Assembly (NCBI RefSeq): GCF_001577835.2
Contig: NC_029541.1
Coordinates: 3,591,141-3,655,140 of the forward strand
Reading direction: 5' to 3'
From: Coturnix japonica
Taxonomy: Eukaryota; Chordata; Aves; Galliformes; Phasianidae
Length of the DNA stretch: 64,000 bases
The notes under the pieces are model-generated. The model made no database searches. It was not told where the DNA came from and saw only the letters and a list, made by a program, of their open reading frames with translations. This document shows, one piece after another, positions 31,846 to 47,300 of this stretch (positions within the stretch are counted from its first letter, which is position 1; each line of letters begins with the position of its first letter). Made by a program: the position numbers and the translations under genes.

Positions 31846-34800
31846 ATGCCGAGATTCAGCGTAGTGGAAGCGAGGCGATACGGGAATCAGTTCGTGCAAT
31901 TCCTACGGGATACGGACCGGGAGCAGGAGAACCGGAGGGAGGTGCTGCGGGACATCTACAGCCAGGAGTTCCGGGCCAGGTGAGAGCGGCATCGCTGCGG
32001 TACCGGGTGCCGAGCAGCGGTGCCCATCGGGGCTCTCCTCTATCACCCGCTGGGGTGGGATGGGGGCTGAGTGATTCCGAACAGCAAGGAGACTCCTGGA
32101 CGAGCAGGGCCCCGATCTTGGGGTACATAGAGTGATGCTGCTGAGCAGCTCGGCTCCTGCAGCACGGAGGGCACAGCCAGAAACTTCTTCAGACACTGCC
32201 CTGTGCCCCCTGTGCCACCCGCCTCGCTGGGGCGCTCCTGGCTGCAGGGACCCCCTGCAGCAGCCTGGGCTCAGCCTTGGGCATCATTGCCCACCCTCTC
32301 CCCACCTCACCCCTCTAACACTGGTCACGCTGGCCCCTGTGCAGCGTCACCACGGTTAATCATTGGCAAAGGCAGAGTTCATCCGCCACGGGATGTGCCC
32401 CAGCACAGAAGGAGGTGGGCCCCATCTGCACAGGGTCAGCCCCTGGGTGCAGGGCACCGTGCTCCTCTGTGCAGCCTCCACACTACCAGCCGGACTGTGG
32501 GGCTGGCAGGGCACAGCTGGAGAGGCCGTGGCAAAGCACAATAGTGCTGGAGCAGCCTGCAGGGCTGTAAGGTCTGTGTGGAGCCAAGTGAGAAGCCCCC
32601 CCCCCCCCCCCCCCCCCCCCCCAGTCGCTTTTCCCTCCCCTAAAGTAGAAGGAATGGTTGGTGTGAGAGGCCCTGCTTTAACCCCTTCCACCCCTGCTCA
32701 GCATTCTTCTCCTCACCCAGAAGATCTCTTTTTATATGCAGTACTGACACAAGAACGCCCAGTTTCTCCTCCGTCCTGTATGCCCTGAGAGCTTCCCAGC
32801 AGGTGCAGGTACATGGCCAGACTGTGCACTTCAAGAAGGTAATGGAGGCCCTGAGCTGGGGCAGGGGATGGGCTCTGGGGGGGTCCCGGCTCCCAACAAG
32901 ACCCTGGCATGCACTGAGGGGCTGTGCCCACACTGATGCTGGCTGCTCCCTGCAGGAGAGGAGGCGGGTGGTGGTGGCAGATCAATATCGCAGGCCCAGG
33001 ACTGACCCTGAGGTGTCTGCACCAGCTCCAGGCCAGCAGCCCAGCTCTGGATTACTAGTGCCACAGAGCCGTGCCAAGAAGTGGTAATACTCCTAAATCC
33101 TGCACAAATGGGTCCGGGTACCCCCATCACAGATGGGGTGACCTCAGTGCCCCCTTCCTGCAGGGCCGAGTTCATCCATGGGAAGCACGGGATAGAGATC
33201 GTCTCAGAGTATGACCAGGCAAAAGGGCAGATCCGTTTCCCTGTAGTTCTCAACCATACGAAGACATTCACCATGCAGGTGCAGAACCGCGGTGCCGAAG
33301 CTGTGACGCTGCACCACTGCCGTTCCCTCCGCAGCCTGCAGGAGTTCACCTTCACGGATGAGCAAGGGGTGACACAGGGCCAGGCGCTGCTGCTGCACCC
33401 AGGTATTGCCTGACCCAACTCCCTGCTGCCCCAGGGATGCAGGACACAGCCCCAGGGATGCAGGATGCAGCCCCAGCTCTCCCTCCCTTCGCAGGCGGTG
33501 CTTATCCCATCCAGGTGAGCTGCCGGACCAGTCACAATGGGTTCTTCCATGTCGTGGTGATGTTTGAGTTCAGCAAGGAGCCAGATGGGCCCTTCAGAAT
33601 TGGCCGCTCTGTTGCTGCCGTCGCTCAGAGCCAGCTGGCCAAGGAGCTGGGACCCTCGGCACCCTACAGGCCCTACCAGGCCAGTCTGCAGCGCCCCATC
33701 ACTGTCATCACCGAGGACGGAGTGCCCCCCACCAGGTACAGGGCCATCACCCACTGCTGTCCCACACTGAAGGCCCTGGGCATGGCTCTGCAGGCAGGGA
33801 TGCAGCTCTATGCACTTGTATGGCTGCTTCATCCTGGGGGGGTCAGTGGTAGTGGGCTTTGGGACACAGCCCCAGGAGTGCAACCCTGCAGCATCGCTGT
33901 TACCCCACCCAGCTCCCTGAAGAATGAGCTGGAGAAGGAGATCCCCCTGGGCACCTACCCGTACCCCAAGAGCCTCAAGGAGACCATCATGCTTGGGCCC
34001 AAGACCAGCCCTGACTCCAGCTGGAAGAAGATGCAGTGAGTGCCAATGGGCAGGAGAACGCCTCCTCTCACCACGCACATCCCATTGCTGCCCCATATCC
34101 CATGGGCCATGCTGGTAACATCCAGCCTTCCAACTCCAGGTCATTGCTGGAGGCCCCATTGCAGCCTGAGAACTACAAGCAGAAGTTCGAGCTGCTACTG
34201 CACCTGGAGGAGATCCAGCTGGAGGTGGACATCCGTCGCTATGACCTGCAGGACGTGCCCATGGTGCAGAACGGGAGGCTGCTGCTCCTCCATGTGAGTG
34301 GGGACTGATGTGGGGCACGGGGGTGATGGGCAGCTCCAAGGACCCAGTGTGACACCTCACTGCAGGTACCTGGCGTGGCTGAGAATCGACCATCGGTGTT
34401 GCGGGGCGACCACCTCTTTGCCAGCCTGAGCAGTGAGCGTGACAGCTCCCCACGCGTCCAGTACAAGGGCTACGTGCACGACGTGGAGCAGGAGAGGGTC
34501 CGGCTCGGCTTCTCCTCCAAGTGAGTGTGCTCTTCCCCTGGGCTGGGGGCAGCCATGGCACAGTGTCCCCCTCTCACCCTTCTCCTTCCAGGCTCATGAA
34601 GAAGTTTGTGAACGATATGAAGTTCGATGTGACCTTCACCTTCAGCCGCCTGCCGCTGCAGGTGCAGCACCGTGCTGCTGCCATGGCCATGCAGAGGGAT
34701 CTGGACAGTGTGCTCTTCCCCTCGGCCTCCCGCCCTCTCCCCTCTCTCCCTACAGGCACCTTCCAGCCCCGGTGAGTTGCAGTGAGGAGCAGCTTTGTGC

Positions 34801-37335
34801 ATCGGGTGGGATTGAATAGGGGAGTGCTCAACTCAACCTTTGCATCTGCAGGTGGTTTGACCGCAGGCTGGAGAAGAATGAGGAGCAGTGCCAGGCTGTG
34901 AAGCACATCATCAATGGGATGTCCCGACCTGCACCATACCTCATCTTTGGGCCTCCTGGGACTGGCAAAACGGTTACTCTGGTGGAAGCCATAAAGCAGG
35001 TGGGTGGTGGGGACTGAGGGCCAGCACAGGGCATCACTGCCCAGCCCATGGGGCTCAGCCTTCCCTCCCCTCAGGTGTGGTCATGCATCAAGGGTGCCCG
35101 GATCCTGGCCTGTGCCCCATCCAACAGTGCTGCTGACCTGCTGTGCCAGCGCCTCCTCACCACCATCCCACCCCGTTACATCTATAGGATCATGGCCAGC
35201 TCCGCCAACTACAGGGATGTGCCTGCAGATGTCAGGGTAGGTCTGTGCCCCCTCCCCAGCCCCTGGAGCACCAACACTGGGGAGAAGAGCCCCCACCTAA
35301 TGTTCTTCTCCAGCCCTGCTGCAATTGGGACGACAGTGAGAAGTGCTATGTCTATCCCAGCAAAGAGTTGTTGCAGCCCTACCGGATCCTCATCACTACA
35401 CTGGTGACAGCAGGAAGGTCAGAGCATCCCTATGGCCCCCAGGGCTGCAGGGTCAGCCTCAACTGGGTGCAATAAGAGGGGACGTGGGGAGCACATGAGT
35501 AGGGTGATGGTGAGGGAAGGTTGTACGGGCAGAGCTGCTTATGGCACCTCATTCCACCTCTCCCCAGGTTGGTGTCGGCCAACTTTTCCCCAGGATATTT
35601 CTCTCACGTCTTCATCGATGAGTGTGGCCATGCGGTAGAGCCAGAGAGTGTTGTGGCGATTGCTGGTGAGTGGCCCTTGGCTGCCTCCCTGGGTCAGCAT
35701 TACTGCCCAGTGCTCCCTGCTCCCTGCTGAGCTCCCTCTGCCCAGGGCTGCTGACTCCAATGGACCCAGCCACCAACCCTGAAGGGGGACAGCTGGTGCT
35801 GGCAGGGGATCCCCAGCAGCTGGGCCCCGTCCTGAGGTCACCGCTGGCTGTGCAGCATGGCTTGGGTGAGTGAGGGCAGGGCTGGGGGTGGTACAGCGCC
35901 TGCACAGCATTGCAGGAGCCACAGGTCTGACTGCATGCAGGCACCTCACTGCTGGAGCGCCTGATGCTGCACAATGCACTGTATGCCAAGTCAGACGGGG
36001 GCTACAACCCACAGTTCGTCACCAAACTGCTGTGGAACTACAGGTGGGGACAGGGCCATGTAGCTCAATGCAGGGCACGGGGTGCCACCCCACTCCTGAT
36101 GGGTACCACAGCCCTGAGGATGGGGTAGACCCACAGCCCTGGGTGCTTGGTGCCCAAGGAGAGCATTGAGCCCCTCCTGCACACTGCCCTGCCTCCACCA
36201 GGTCCCACAGGGCCATCCTAAAGGTCCCCAACGAGCTCTTCTATGACAACGAGCTGAGGGCGTATGAGGGCAGCAATCCTGATGTGCGCAACTTCTACTG
36301 CAACTGGGAGGAGCTCCCCAAAAGAGTAGGGGGATACCCAGGGGGGTGGGGTGGGAGGATCTGCAATGCATTGCGGCTGAGCTGATCTTAATTCTTCACC
36401 CCAGGGCTTCCCCATCATCTTCCATGGGGTGTGTGGGGAGGATGAACGGGAGGCCAAGAGCCCCTCCTTCTTCAACACGGCCGAGATCCAGGTGGTGGTT
36501 GATTACCTGCAGAAGCTGCTGCAGAGCCAGGGCCGGCGCGGCTGCCCCACCATCTCACCCAAGGAGATCGGCATCATCTCTCCCTACAGGAAGCAGGTAC
36601 AGGATGAGGGAAGTGGGATGGGGGAATCAGGGTGGTTCAGCCTCCCCAGCAGCTGCACTGCAGCACATCCCCTGTCCTCCCCAGGTGGAGAAGATCCGCC
36701 TTGCCATCACCTCCAAGGACCCTGTGCTGAAAGCAGTGCCTGACATTGGGCAGCTGAAGGTACCCAGGGCCCCACACATCACTGCGGGGAAGTGATGGAG
36801 CCTCATCCCCTCTCACCTCACAATCCCACATCCCAGGTGGGCTCTGTGGAGGAGTTCCAGGGTCAGGAACGTCGCGTCATCCTCATCTCCACCGTGCGCA
36901 GCTGCAGTGAGTACCTGCAGCTGGACCAGACCTTCCGCCTGGGCTTCCTCAAGAACCCCAAGGTGTGACCCCCCAGCTCCCCAGCAGAGCTGCTATGGGC
37001 ACAGGTGCCCCATAGCCAGGAGGTGAACACAAGGGAAACCCCAACTCTGCTCTCTTGCTCAGAGGCTCAACGTGGCACTCACACGGGCAAAGGCGCTGCT
37101 GATCGTGGTGGGTAACCCAGCCGTGCTCAGCAAGGACCCACACTGGCACAGGTGAGCCCTGCACCCCCCAAGCTCTCCCACAGCCCCACACCCGCTGCCC
37201 ACACCCCACTGTGTCCCCAGGTTCCTCAGATATTGCCGGGATGAGGGTGCCTACAAGGGGTACCCCTATGAGGAGGAGCCCCCCAATGAAGACAGCCTTG
37301 CCAACCACCTCGACGCCCTGCAGCTCGGCAATTAG
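31846..37335 (+). CDS. MOV10: MOV10 RNA helicase (UPF1-like SF1)
   Basis: 5'-to-3' RNA helicase tied to RNA silencing, mRNA decay and restriction of retroelements and viruses. Coding exons: 31846–31979, 32742–32838, 32956–33083, 33164–33402, 33495–33735, 33913–34035, 34140–34293, 34366–34520, 34592–34771, 34852–34999, 35075–35236, 35314–35417, 35568–35665, 35746–35865, 35941–36043, 36202–36325, 36405–36596, 36685–36759, 36837–36962, 37063–37151 and 37221–37335. The sum is 2907 bases, 968 residues plus stop, a little shorter than human MOV10 (1003). Motif I is GPPGTGKT at residues 517–524, motif II DECG at 639–642, motif [12 protein letters not shown] at 675–683, a NYRSH block at the exon 15/16 join, motif V VEEFQGQE at 863–870 and motif VI VALTRAK at 905–911. 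Human has DEAG at motif II. Introns 7–10 are 70–80 bases. Retention of intron 3 or 19 stops translation at once. It converges on RHOC. Confidence 0.97.
32596..32622. repeat. Run of 27 C
   Basis: Uninterrupted homopolymer in MOV10 intron 1, about 120 bases before exon 2. It could be a real G-quadruplex-prone tract on the minus strand; the exact length may be an assembly estimate. Confidence 0.9.
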
Positions 37336-37710
37336 CAGCCAGGTAATGCATGGCTCAGCACGGGCAGGAGCTGCTCTCTCTCTGCCGCTCCCCATCCCTG
37401 TGCAGGAGCCCAGCACAGCCCCATGGAGCTCCAGCATCTCCAGCCCAGCCCCATCCCACAGCCACCTCCTGCTCTTCCCTTTGGAGCCAGGCTGTGCACC
37501 AGGATGGGTCCTATCAGCTCTCCTGCATAGGGCTGTAGTTGAACCCCGGGACCACCAATGTTTTATCTTTTTTAAATCTTCAGCAGTGTTTTTTATACAT
37601 CTGTAGAAAAATCAATTGTGCTGTGACTTCTGGCCCCAGCCCGCAGGCTGAGCCACGTGCAGCACACCTACCTTTGTGTCCTTGGAATAAATGTTCAGAG
37701 AAAAACACTC
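37336..37710 (+). other. MOV10: MOV10 3' untranslated region
   Basis: Short UTR from the stop to just past AATAAA at 37686–37691. No conserved coding frame is visible. Confidence 0.75.
37686..37691 (+). terminator. Polyadenylation signal AATAAA, MOV10
   Basis: Canonical hexamer about 350 bases after the MOV10 stop, followed by a T/GT-rich stretch (ctctgttattgag). Confidence 0.75.
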
Positions 37711-37815
37711 TGTTATTGAGTCCTGGGCGCTGCGTGGGAGCAGCACAGGGTCTGCAGGGGCAGCCAGAGGGATGCCACACACGCAGTGTTACAATTACTC
37801 ACATACCAGTTTGTA

Positions 37816-37821
37816 TTTATT
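37816..37821 (-). terminator. Polyadenylation signal AATAAA, RHOC
   Basis: TTTATT on plus is AATAAA on minus, about 410 bases after the RHOC stop. It lies 125 bases beyond the MOV10 signal on the other strand, so the two genes end nearly back to back. Confidence 0.65.
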
Positions 37822-38231
37822 TCTCCCAGTTACTCAGCTGGTGCTAAGAGTCTGTGAGGGCCATGGACTCGAAGAAGGCACCATCATTCTAATGCTGGAC
37901 ATGGGGACAAGGCATTGCCCTGGGGCAGTCCCAGGGTGCAGGGCACTGCTGGCACTCCTCACAGCACAGCACTGCAGGACAGGGCTGAGCACAGCCCAGG
38001 TGAGTCCATATAAAAGGCCATGGGGCAGATGGGGCCAGCACACTGCAGGGGGAGCAGCCAGCAGCCCCCGCTTCTGCCAACCCTGCTCAAGGCAGGGAGA
38101 CCACACAGCCCATAGGGAGTGATGGGGAACGAAGGCATCGCCCCCCAGCGTGGCACAGGGGTGCCCCCAATGGCTGGGGACAGCTCTGGGGCAGAGGGTT
38201 GGGGACAGGCATGGAGCAGAGCCCTCCCTGC

Positions 38232-42531
<4,300 letters not shown>

Positions 42532-42540
42532 CTCTCTAGG

Positions 42541-42565
42541 GCACGGCACGGCACGGCACGGCACG
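42541..42565. repeat. Five tandem copies of GCACG
   Basis: Perfect five-fold pentamer repeat inside the CpG-rich block upstream of RHOC, next to the candidate donor. Similar CGGCACGG units occur singly in the MOV10 5' region. Confidence 0.9.
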
Positions 42566-43127
42566 GCTCCCTCTCCCGGTCCCGATGCCGGCTCCAACCC
42601 CAGCCCCACAGCCCGGCTCCGGCAGCACCGCCCCGTTTTGGGGCCGCCCGCTGAGGGGCGGAGCTGAACCGAACCGAGCCGAGCCGTGGTGTGCCGGGGG
42701 CTCCACTCCCAGCCCAGCTCCTGCCCCGCCCTGGCAGCGGGGTTACGTCGGAGCCCAGGCCATGCCCTGTAAGTCGTTTCTATTTTAAGATTTCGGAGAC
42801 GCGTTCTCCTTAATTTATCCCTCCCCGGGCCAGCAGCTGGCTCCAAAGGAAACGTTTCTTTAGTAAAGAAGGGAACCGCAGAGGAAGCGCTAAATTCAGC
42901 CTCTGCCCGCTATGCCCCTCCCCGGCCGGCAGCCGTGGGGGCACCGGGCAGCGCAGCCCCAACCCCGCAGCCCCGGGTGGGAGCAACGCAAGGGAGGAGG
43001 GACAGCGGCTCACATGGCACCCAACCTGCCTACACGAATTAATCAGCGCTAATTGGCTTTGAAGTTAGTCGTCTTTGCGGGAGCTCCGCAAGAAAGGCGC
43101 TGAGGTGGAACTGCGAGCGGCACGAGC

Positions 43128-43133
43128 TTTATT
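43128..43133 (-). terminator. Candidate polyadenylation signal, PPM1J
   Basis: TTTATT on plus reads AATAAA on minus in the context caataaagct. It lies about 1.26 kb beyond the PPM1J stop. A second candidate lies at 43453–43458 and would give a shorter UTR of about 0.94 kb. The choice is open. Confidence 0.45.
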
Positions 43134-44396
43134 GAACCACACAAGGGCAGCTCCTTCAACCCCAGCATCATCCCCCTGCGACACAGAGATGCACAATGAT
43201 GCACACAGGTACAAATGTCACGGGATAACTTTCACTCCCCACTAAGTGCACCCAGTTTATTTACGTCTCGCTTTGTGCTTTGCAGGGTGCAACACTGCAG
43301 AGGTGCAGGAAACTCATCATCCCCCAGGTGAGAGGTATAGCAGATGCAGGATACTGCAGAGAAAACAACTGCAGCTACAGCCCTGCCCAGAACCAGCTCC
43401 GAGTCTGGGGAAAAACCAGCCCACCCTATTTCCCAGCCACAACCAAGCTGCTTTTATTGCAGGCTTCCAACCCCCAGCTAAGCAGATTCATGCAGCATTT
43501 TAAGCTGTTAAGCTTGGCTGAACGGGGCTGCTCTGTAACTGCTGCTCGGCAGTTGCCAAATTAGAACCGCTCAGAAATAACAGACCTATATTCATACCGA
43601 CTGCCACCTCACACCAAGAAGGAATTCAGACACTTTCCAGCTCAGCTCTCCAGTTAATAATAAATAATTGGCTCTAGAAATACAGCAGTGATCCAAGGCA
43701 TGAAGAGAGGTGGTGGGCAGAGCCCATGGCACAGCCAGGGGCTGGCAAACACCATGAGAGTGCAACAGCTCATTTCCTCCCAGGTGCTCTGTGACTGAGC
43801 CCTGTCACGTCCACTGAAACCTGAGACCAAGGTAGTGTGCCCAGCTGAGGACAGGGCCCAGGAGCCAAAGAGGGCAAGCACAGGACTGGGGTATCCTTAG
43901 GGCTCACAGCACCTGCAGCTGGGATGGACACTATCCCACTGCCAGCAGGACCCCAATCCACACCCACCCCAAGGCAGAAGCTTCAGCATCCATGGTGTAA
44001 ATGTCACAGGGAAGGAAAAGGAGGTGATTGCAGGAGAAAGCACAGACTTCACCGGGTACAGGCACTCAGAGCCCAGTCATAGGGCTGTAACCAGCACACC
44101 TGGACCAGGGCGAGGTGCTGAGCATGCACGGAGAAGCCAGAGAGCACTGAGGCTTTTCACAGCAACCAAGAAAACCAGCCCTTGAGCCCAGTCTCTGCTC
44201 TGTCCTTCCATCTCTACACAGGGCAGGGATGCAGTAGGTGAGGGGGGTGCTTTGGGCAGGAGGCTCCAAGATCCTCATTCTTCTTGTGGTCAGCTCAGGA
44301 ATTGAGTGCTGGAGTGAGCGGTGCCTTGTGCAGTGCCAGCATCCTGCTCATGGCCATCCAGGCAGTGTGACCCCTCTGCCCAGTGCTGACAGATTA
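43134..44396 (-). other. PPM1J: PPM1J 3' untranslated region and spacer
   Basis: Sequence between the PPM1J stop and its candidate poly(A) signals. Only short frames are present and no repeat is recognised. A stretch around 43655–43670 is AT-rich (taataataaataattgg). Confidence 0.5.
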
Positions 44397-47300
44397 TCAC
44401 ATGTAGTTGCCAGGGCCACCCAATGGGATCACAAACACAGAGATGTCATCGCCAGAGCCCAGCTTGTCGTTGGGCAGCCGCCAGCCTCGCTCCTTCAGGA
44501 TGCCCCTGGAGCGCAGCACCAGCTCCTGGGCCACCATGGTGTACCTGGGCAGAGAACAGTGGTCAGCCCCAGCCCAGCAGGCATCGTGCTGCACCCCACT
44601 GCTGTCCCCAGGGTGAAGGAGAAGCTGAGGGAGCCAAAGGGGCAGGGAAGTGGGTCTGGGAAAGCTCAGATACATGCATACAGAGGAGCACTGTGTACAG
44701 AGGGATATGTGGCCACAACACTGCTCCAAGCAAGATGCTATGGTGCAGGACATACCTGTCTGTCTCCCCCTCACCTGCACGGGTCATTGGGCTCATAGCT
44801 TGTCAGCACCTCCATCACCACGCTGGCCACTTCCTTGTCATTGGTGACATCCCAGAGCCCATCAGTACCCAGGACCAGGACATCATCGGGGCAGTGTTCA
44901 TACTGTGTGAGGTCATACACCCTGACCTGGGAAACATTGGGACAGGACATGAGGGTGATAGTGGGCTCATGGACATCCCAACACCACCAGGTGCATTGAG
45001 CACTCTCTGAGATCACCCCAATCAGCTCCAGCCATCACAAGAGCCTTTGGGCTCACCTCTGGAAAGCAGGACAGGAAAGGCTTAATGTGGATGTTGGAGC
45101 TGAACACCTTGAGGTCGTGGTCTCCCAGACCCCGCGTCACCCCAATAGTGGCCATCACCCGAGCCTGGAGAAAGGCAAAATCAAAAGCAAGCTTTAAGCT
45201 ACCTCACCTCTGGGAGAAGAGATGATACACATGGCATTGGCACCCTGACAGCACTGGGAAAAATGGGCTGGGACCCCCATTTCAGCAAGGGCAGACAGGG
45301 GATGACCCCTGCACAGTGCCAGGGCCCCCACCTCCCAGGGCAGCAGGGACCCCTCCCCTCACATCCCAGCATTGTACCTTTTTGCCTTCCCCATAGATTA
45401 GTGGAAACTTCAGGTCATCCTCTTCGATCTTTTTGTAAGCCCTGTATGAAACAAGCAGAAGCAACCTGTTGGCCAGTGCCCTGGGATGAGACCCCTTTGG
45501 TACATGGGGAAGGGGCTGGAGCTGTGGCAGACCCAGACAGCACAGTACCAGCCGTTCATGCTCTGGTCTCTGTACAGCATCTTCTTCCCCAGCTCCTTGG
45601 GCTGAATCCTGCGGGGGAACTCAAGGTGCGTGAACTCCTTTCCCAGCAGCTCAGGTCTCAGGAACGCCTGCAGGAAGGGGCAGAGAGCTCAGCTGCAGCA
45701 ATGGGAGAGCAGGGTCCTGCCCAGCACCACCCTTTGACTTATGGCAGTGTTGGTGCTCAGGCACAGAGAGCCCTGGCCACAGCCCAGCTACTGTGCAGTG
45801 GAGCAAGCACAACGCCTGGCCCTCTGCCCATGAGTGCATCACAGCTGGGGAGGATCTTGCTTACAGCAACTTCTTCCCCTCAGTCATTCAAACACAGACA
45901 TGAGAAAAAGTAGCACGGTGCTCTCTCAGATATGCTGCAAGGCAGGAAATCCCATCCAGCACGACCTCCTCTAACATAAACACCTCCTCAGTGCCCAGCA
46001 GCAAGAGGGGCAGCCTCAGGCAGGGCTCAGGAGGTGGGTGAGCAGGAGTCAGGTTAGAAGAAAGGTCTTCCTTACTAAGAACTGTAGCCTCTGCCTCTCT
46101 GTCTCTGGAGTAAACTCCCTGGACATTGGAATGATTTCCCCGTTACGGATGATAATGGCCCTGCAATGAGACATGGAAGGATGAGGTTAGAGAAGAGGAG
46201 AGGTCCTCTCCCCACTGCCCACCAGCCGAGCCCTGCAGCCCAGCACCCAGGGCAGGGGAGGGAAGACGGGGAAATGGAAGAGAAGCATGGGGCAAATGGA
46301 AGGCAAACTATGGTTGGAAGAGAAGCAGCACAAAGGTTATTAAGCCTCCACCTCGTGCAGCGTAGGCAGAAGTTGCCAGCAGCAGGACATGGGTGCAAGT
46401 GCCCAGCACTGGGGTTGAGCTCCCTGCAGGAGGGCTGAGGTTTGGATGGCTTAAAAAATGGCTGCTTATGAGATGTTCCTGGAGGTCCCAGGGAGTTGGG
46501 GATCTCTTGACACTTCTGGCCCACCTGTCCTACTTGCTGTCCTGCCGAGGGCTAAAGATCCCCTGCAGGGCCCAGGTGAGCCCAGCTCTGGTGGGGTTTG
46601 GTGCAATCCCTGGGAAGGCAGGGATCAAGTGCCAGAGGTGGGGAAGGAATTCTGCAGCTCCCTCAGTGCTGCAGACACACACAGACAGCACAGTGTGGAA
46701 ACTGAGGTGCACCTCAGTCTGGCTGGGGCCATACGTACCTGCTGTCACCAGCGTTGGCCACGTAGAACTTGCCCATGAGGTAGACAACAGCCAGGGCACA
46801 GCAGCCCCCAGAGATGTGCTGGGATGCCCGTTCCTGCTCGATCTGCTCGTCCTGGAGAGATGGAGAGCTGTGGGCAGAATGGGAAGCAGCCCTTGCCAGC
46901 AAGCAGAGCTCCAAGGAGTCCGAAATAGCTCTGAGCTGCCCTGTCAGCACCCTGGCTGCCAGCTGAGGCTGGGCACATCGCCCTGCTCACCCCAAGGTCT
47001 TGTGTGCAGCCCAGGACACAGCCTCCCCAGCACTGCGGAGGAGGCAGCAGCTGGAACAAAGCCCAGTGAAACCGTCTTCACACACAGAGCCCAAAGCCTG
47101 TGTGTTTTGTGCCCCCAAAATGAGGCAGAGCAATAGGGCAGGAGCTGCCCTGCAGACCAGGGAGGAGACAGGAGCAAAGCAAATGCTGCCAGTCAGCAGC
47201 TGCAGCTCACCATGTGTTTGAAGGCATTCTCAATGGCACCGATCACCAGGCTCTCATGGGAAACTGCCTTCTCCAGGTGAAAGCGTGGCAGAGCATCACT

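Noticed and set aside
32831-34561. 576-codon open frame on the minus strand
   Set aside because: It lies antisense across MOV10 exons 2–8, whose frame and splice sites are fully supported. It is a GC-rich shadow rich in Pro, Ser, Gly and Arg with no domain.
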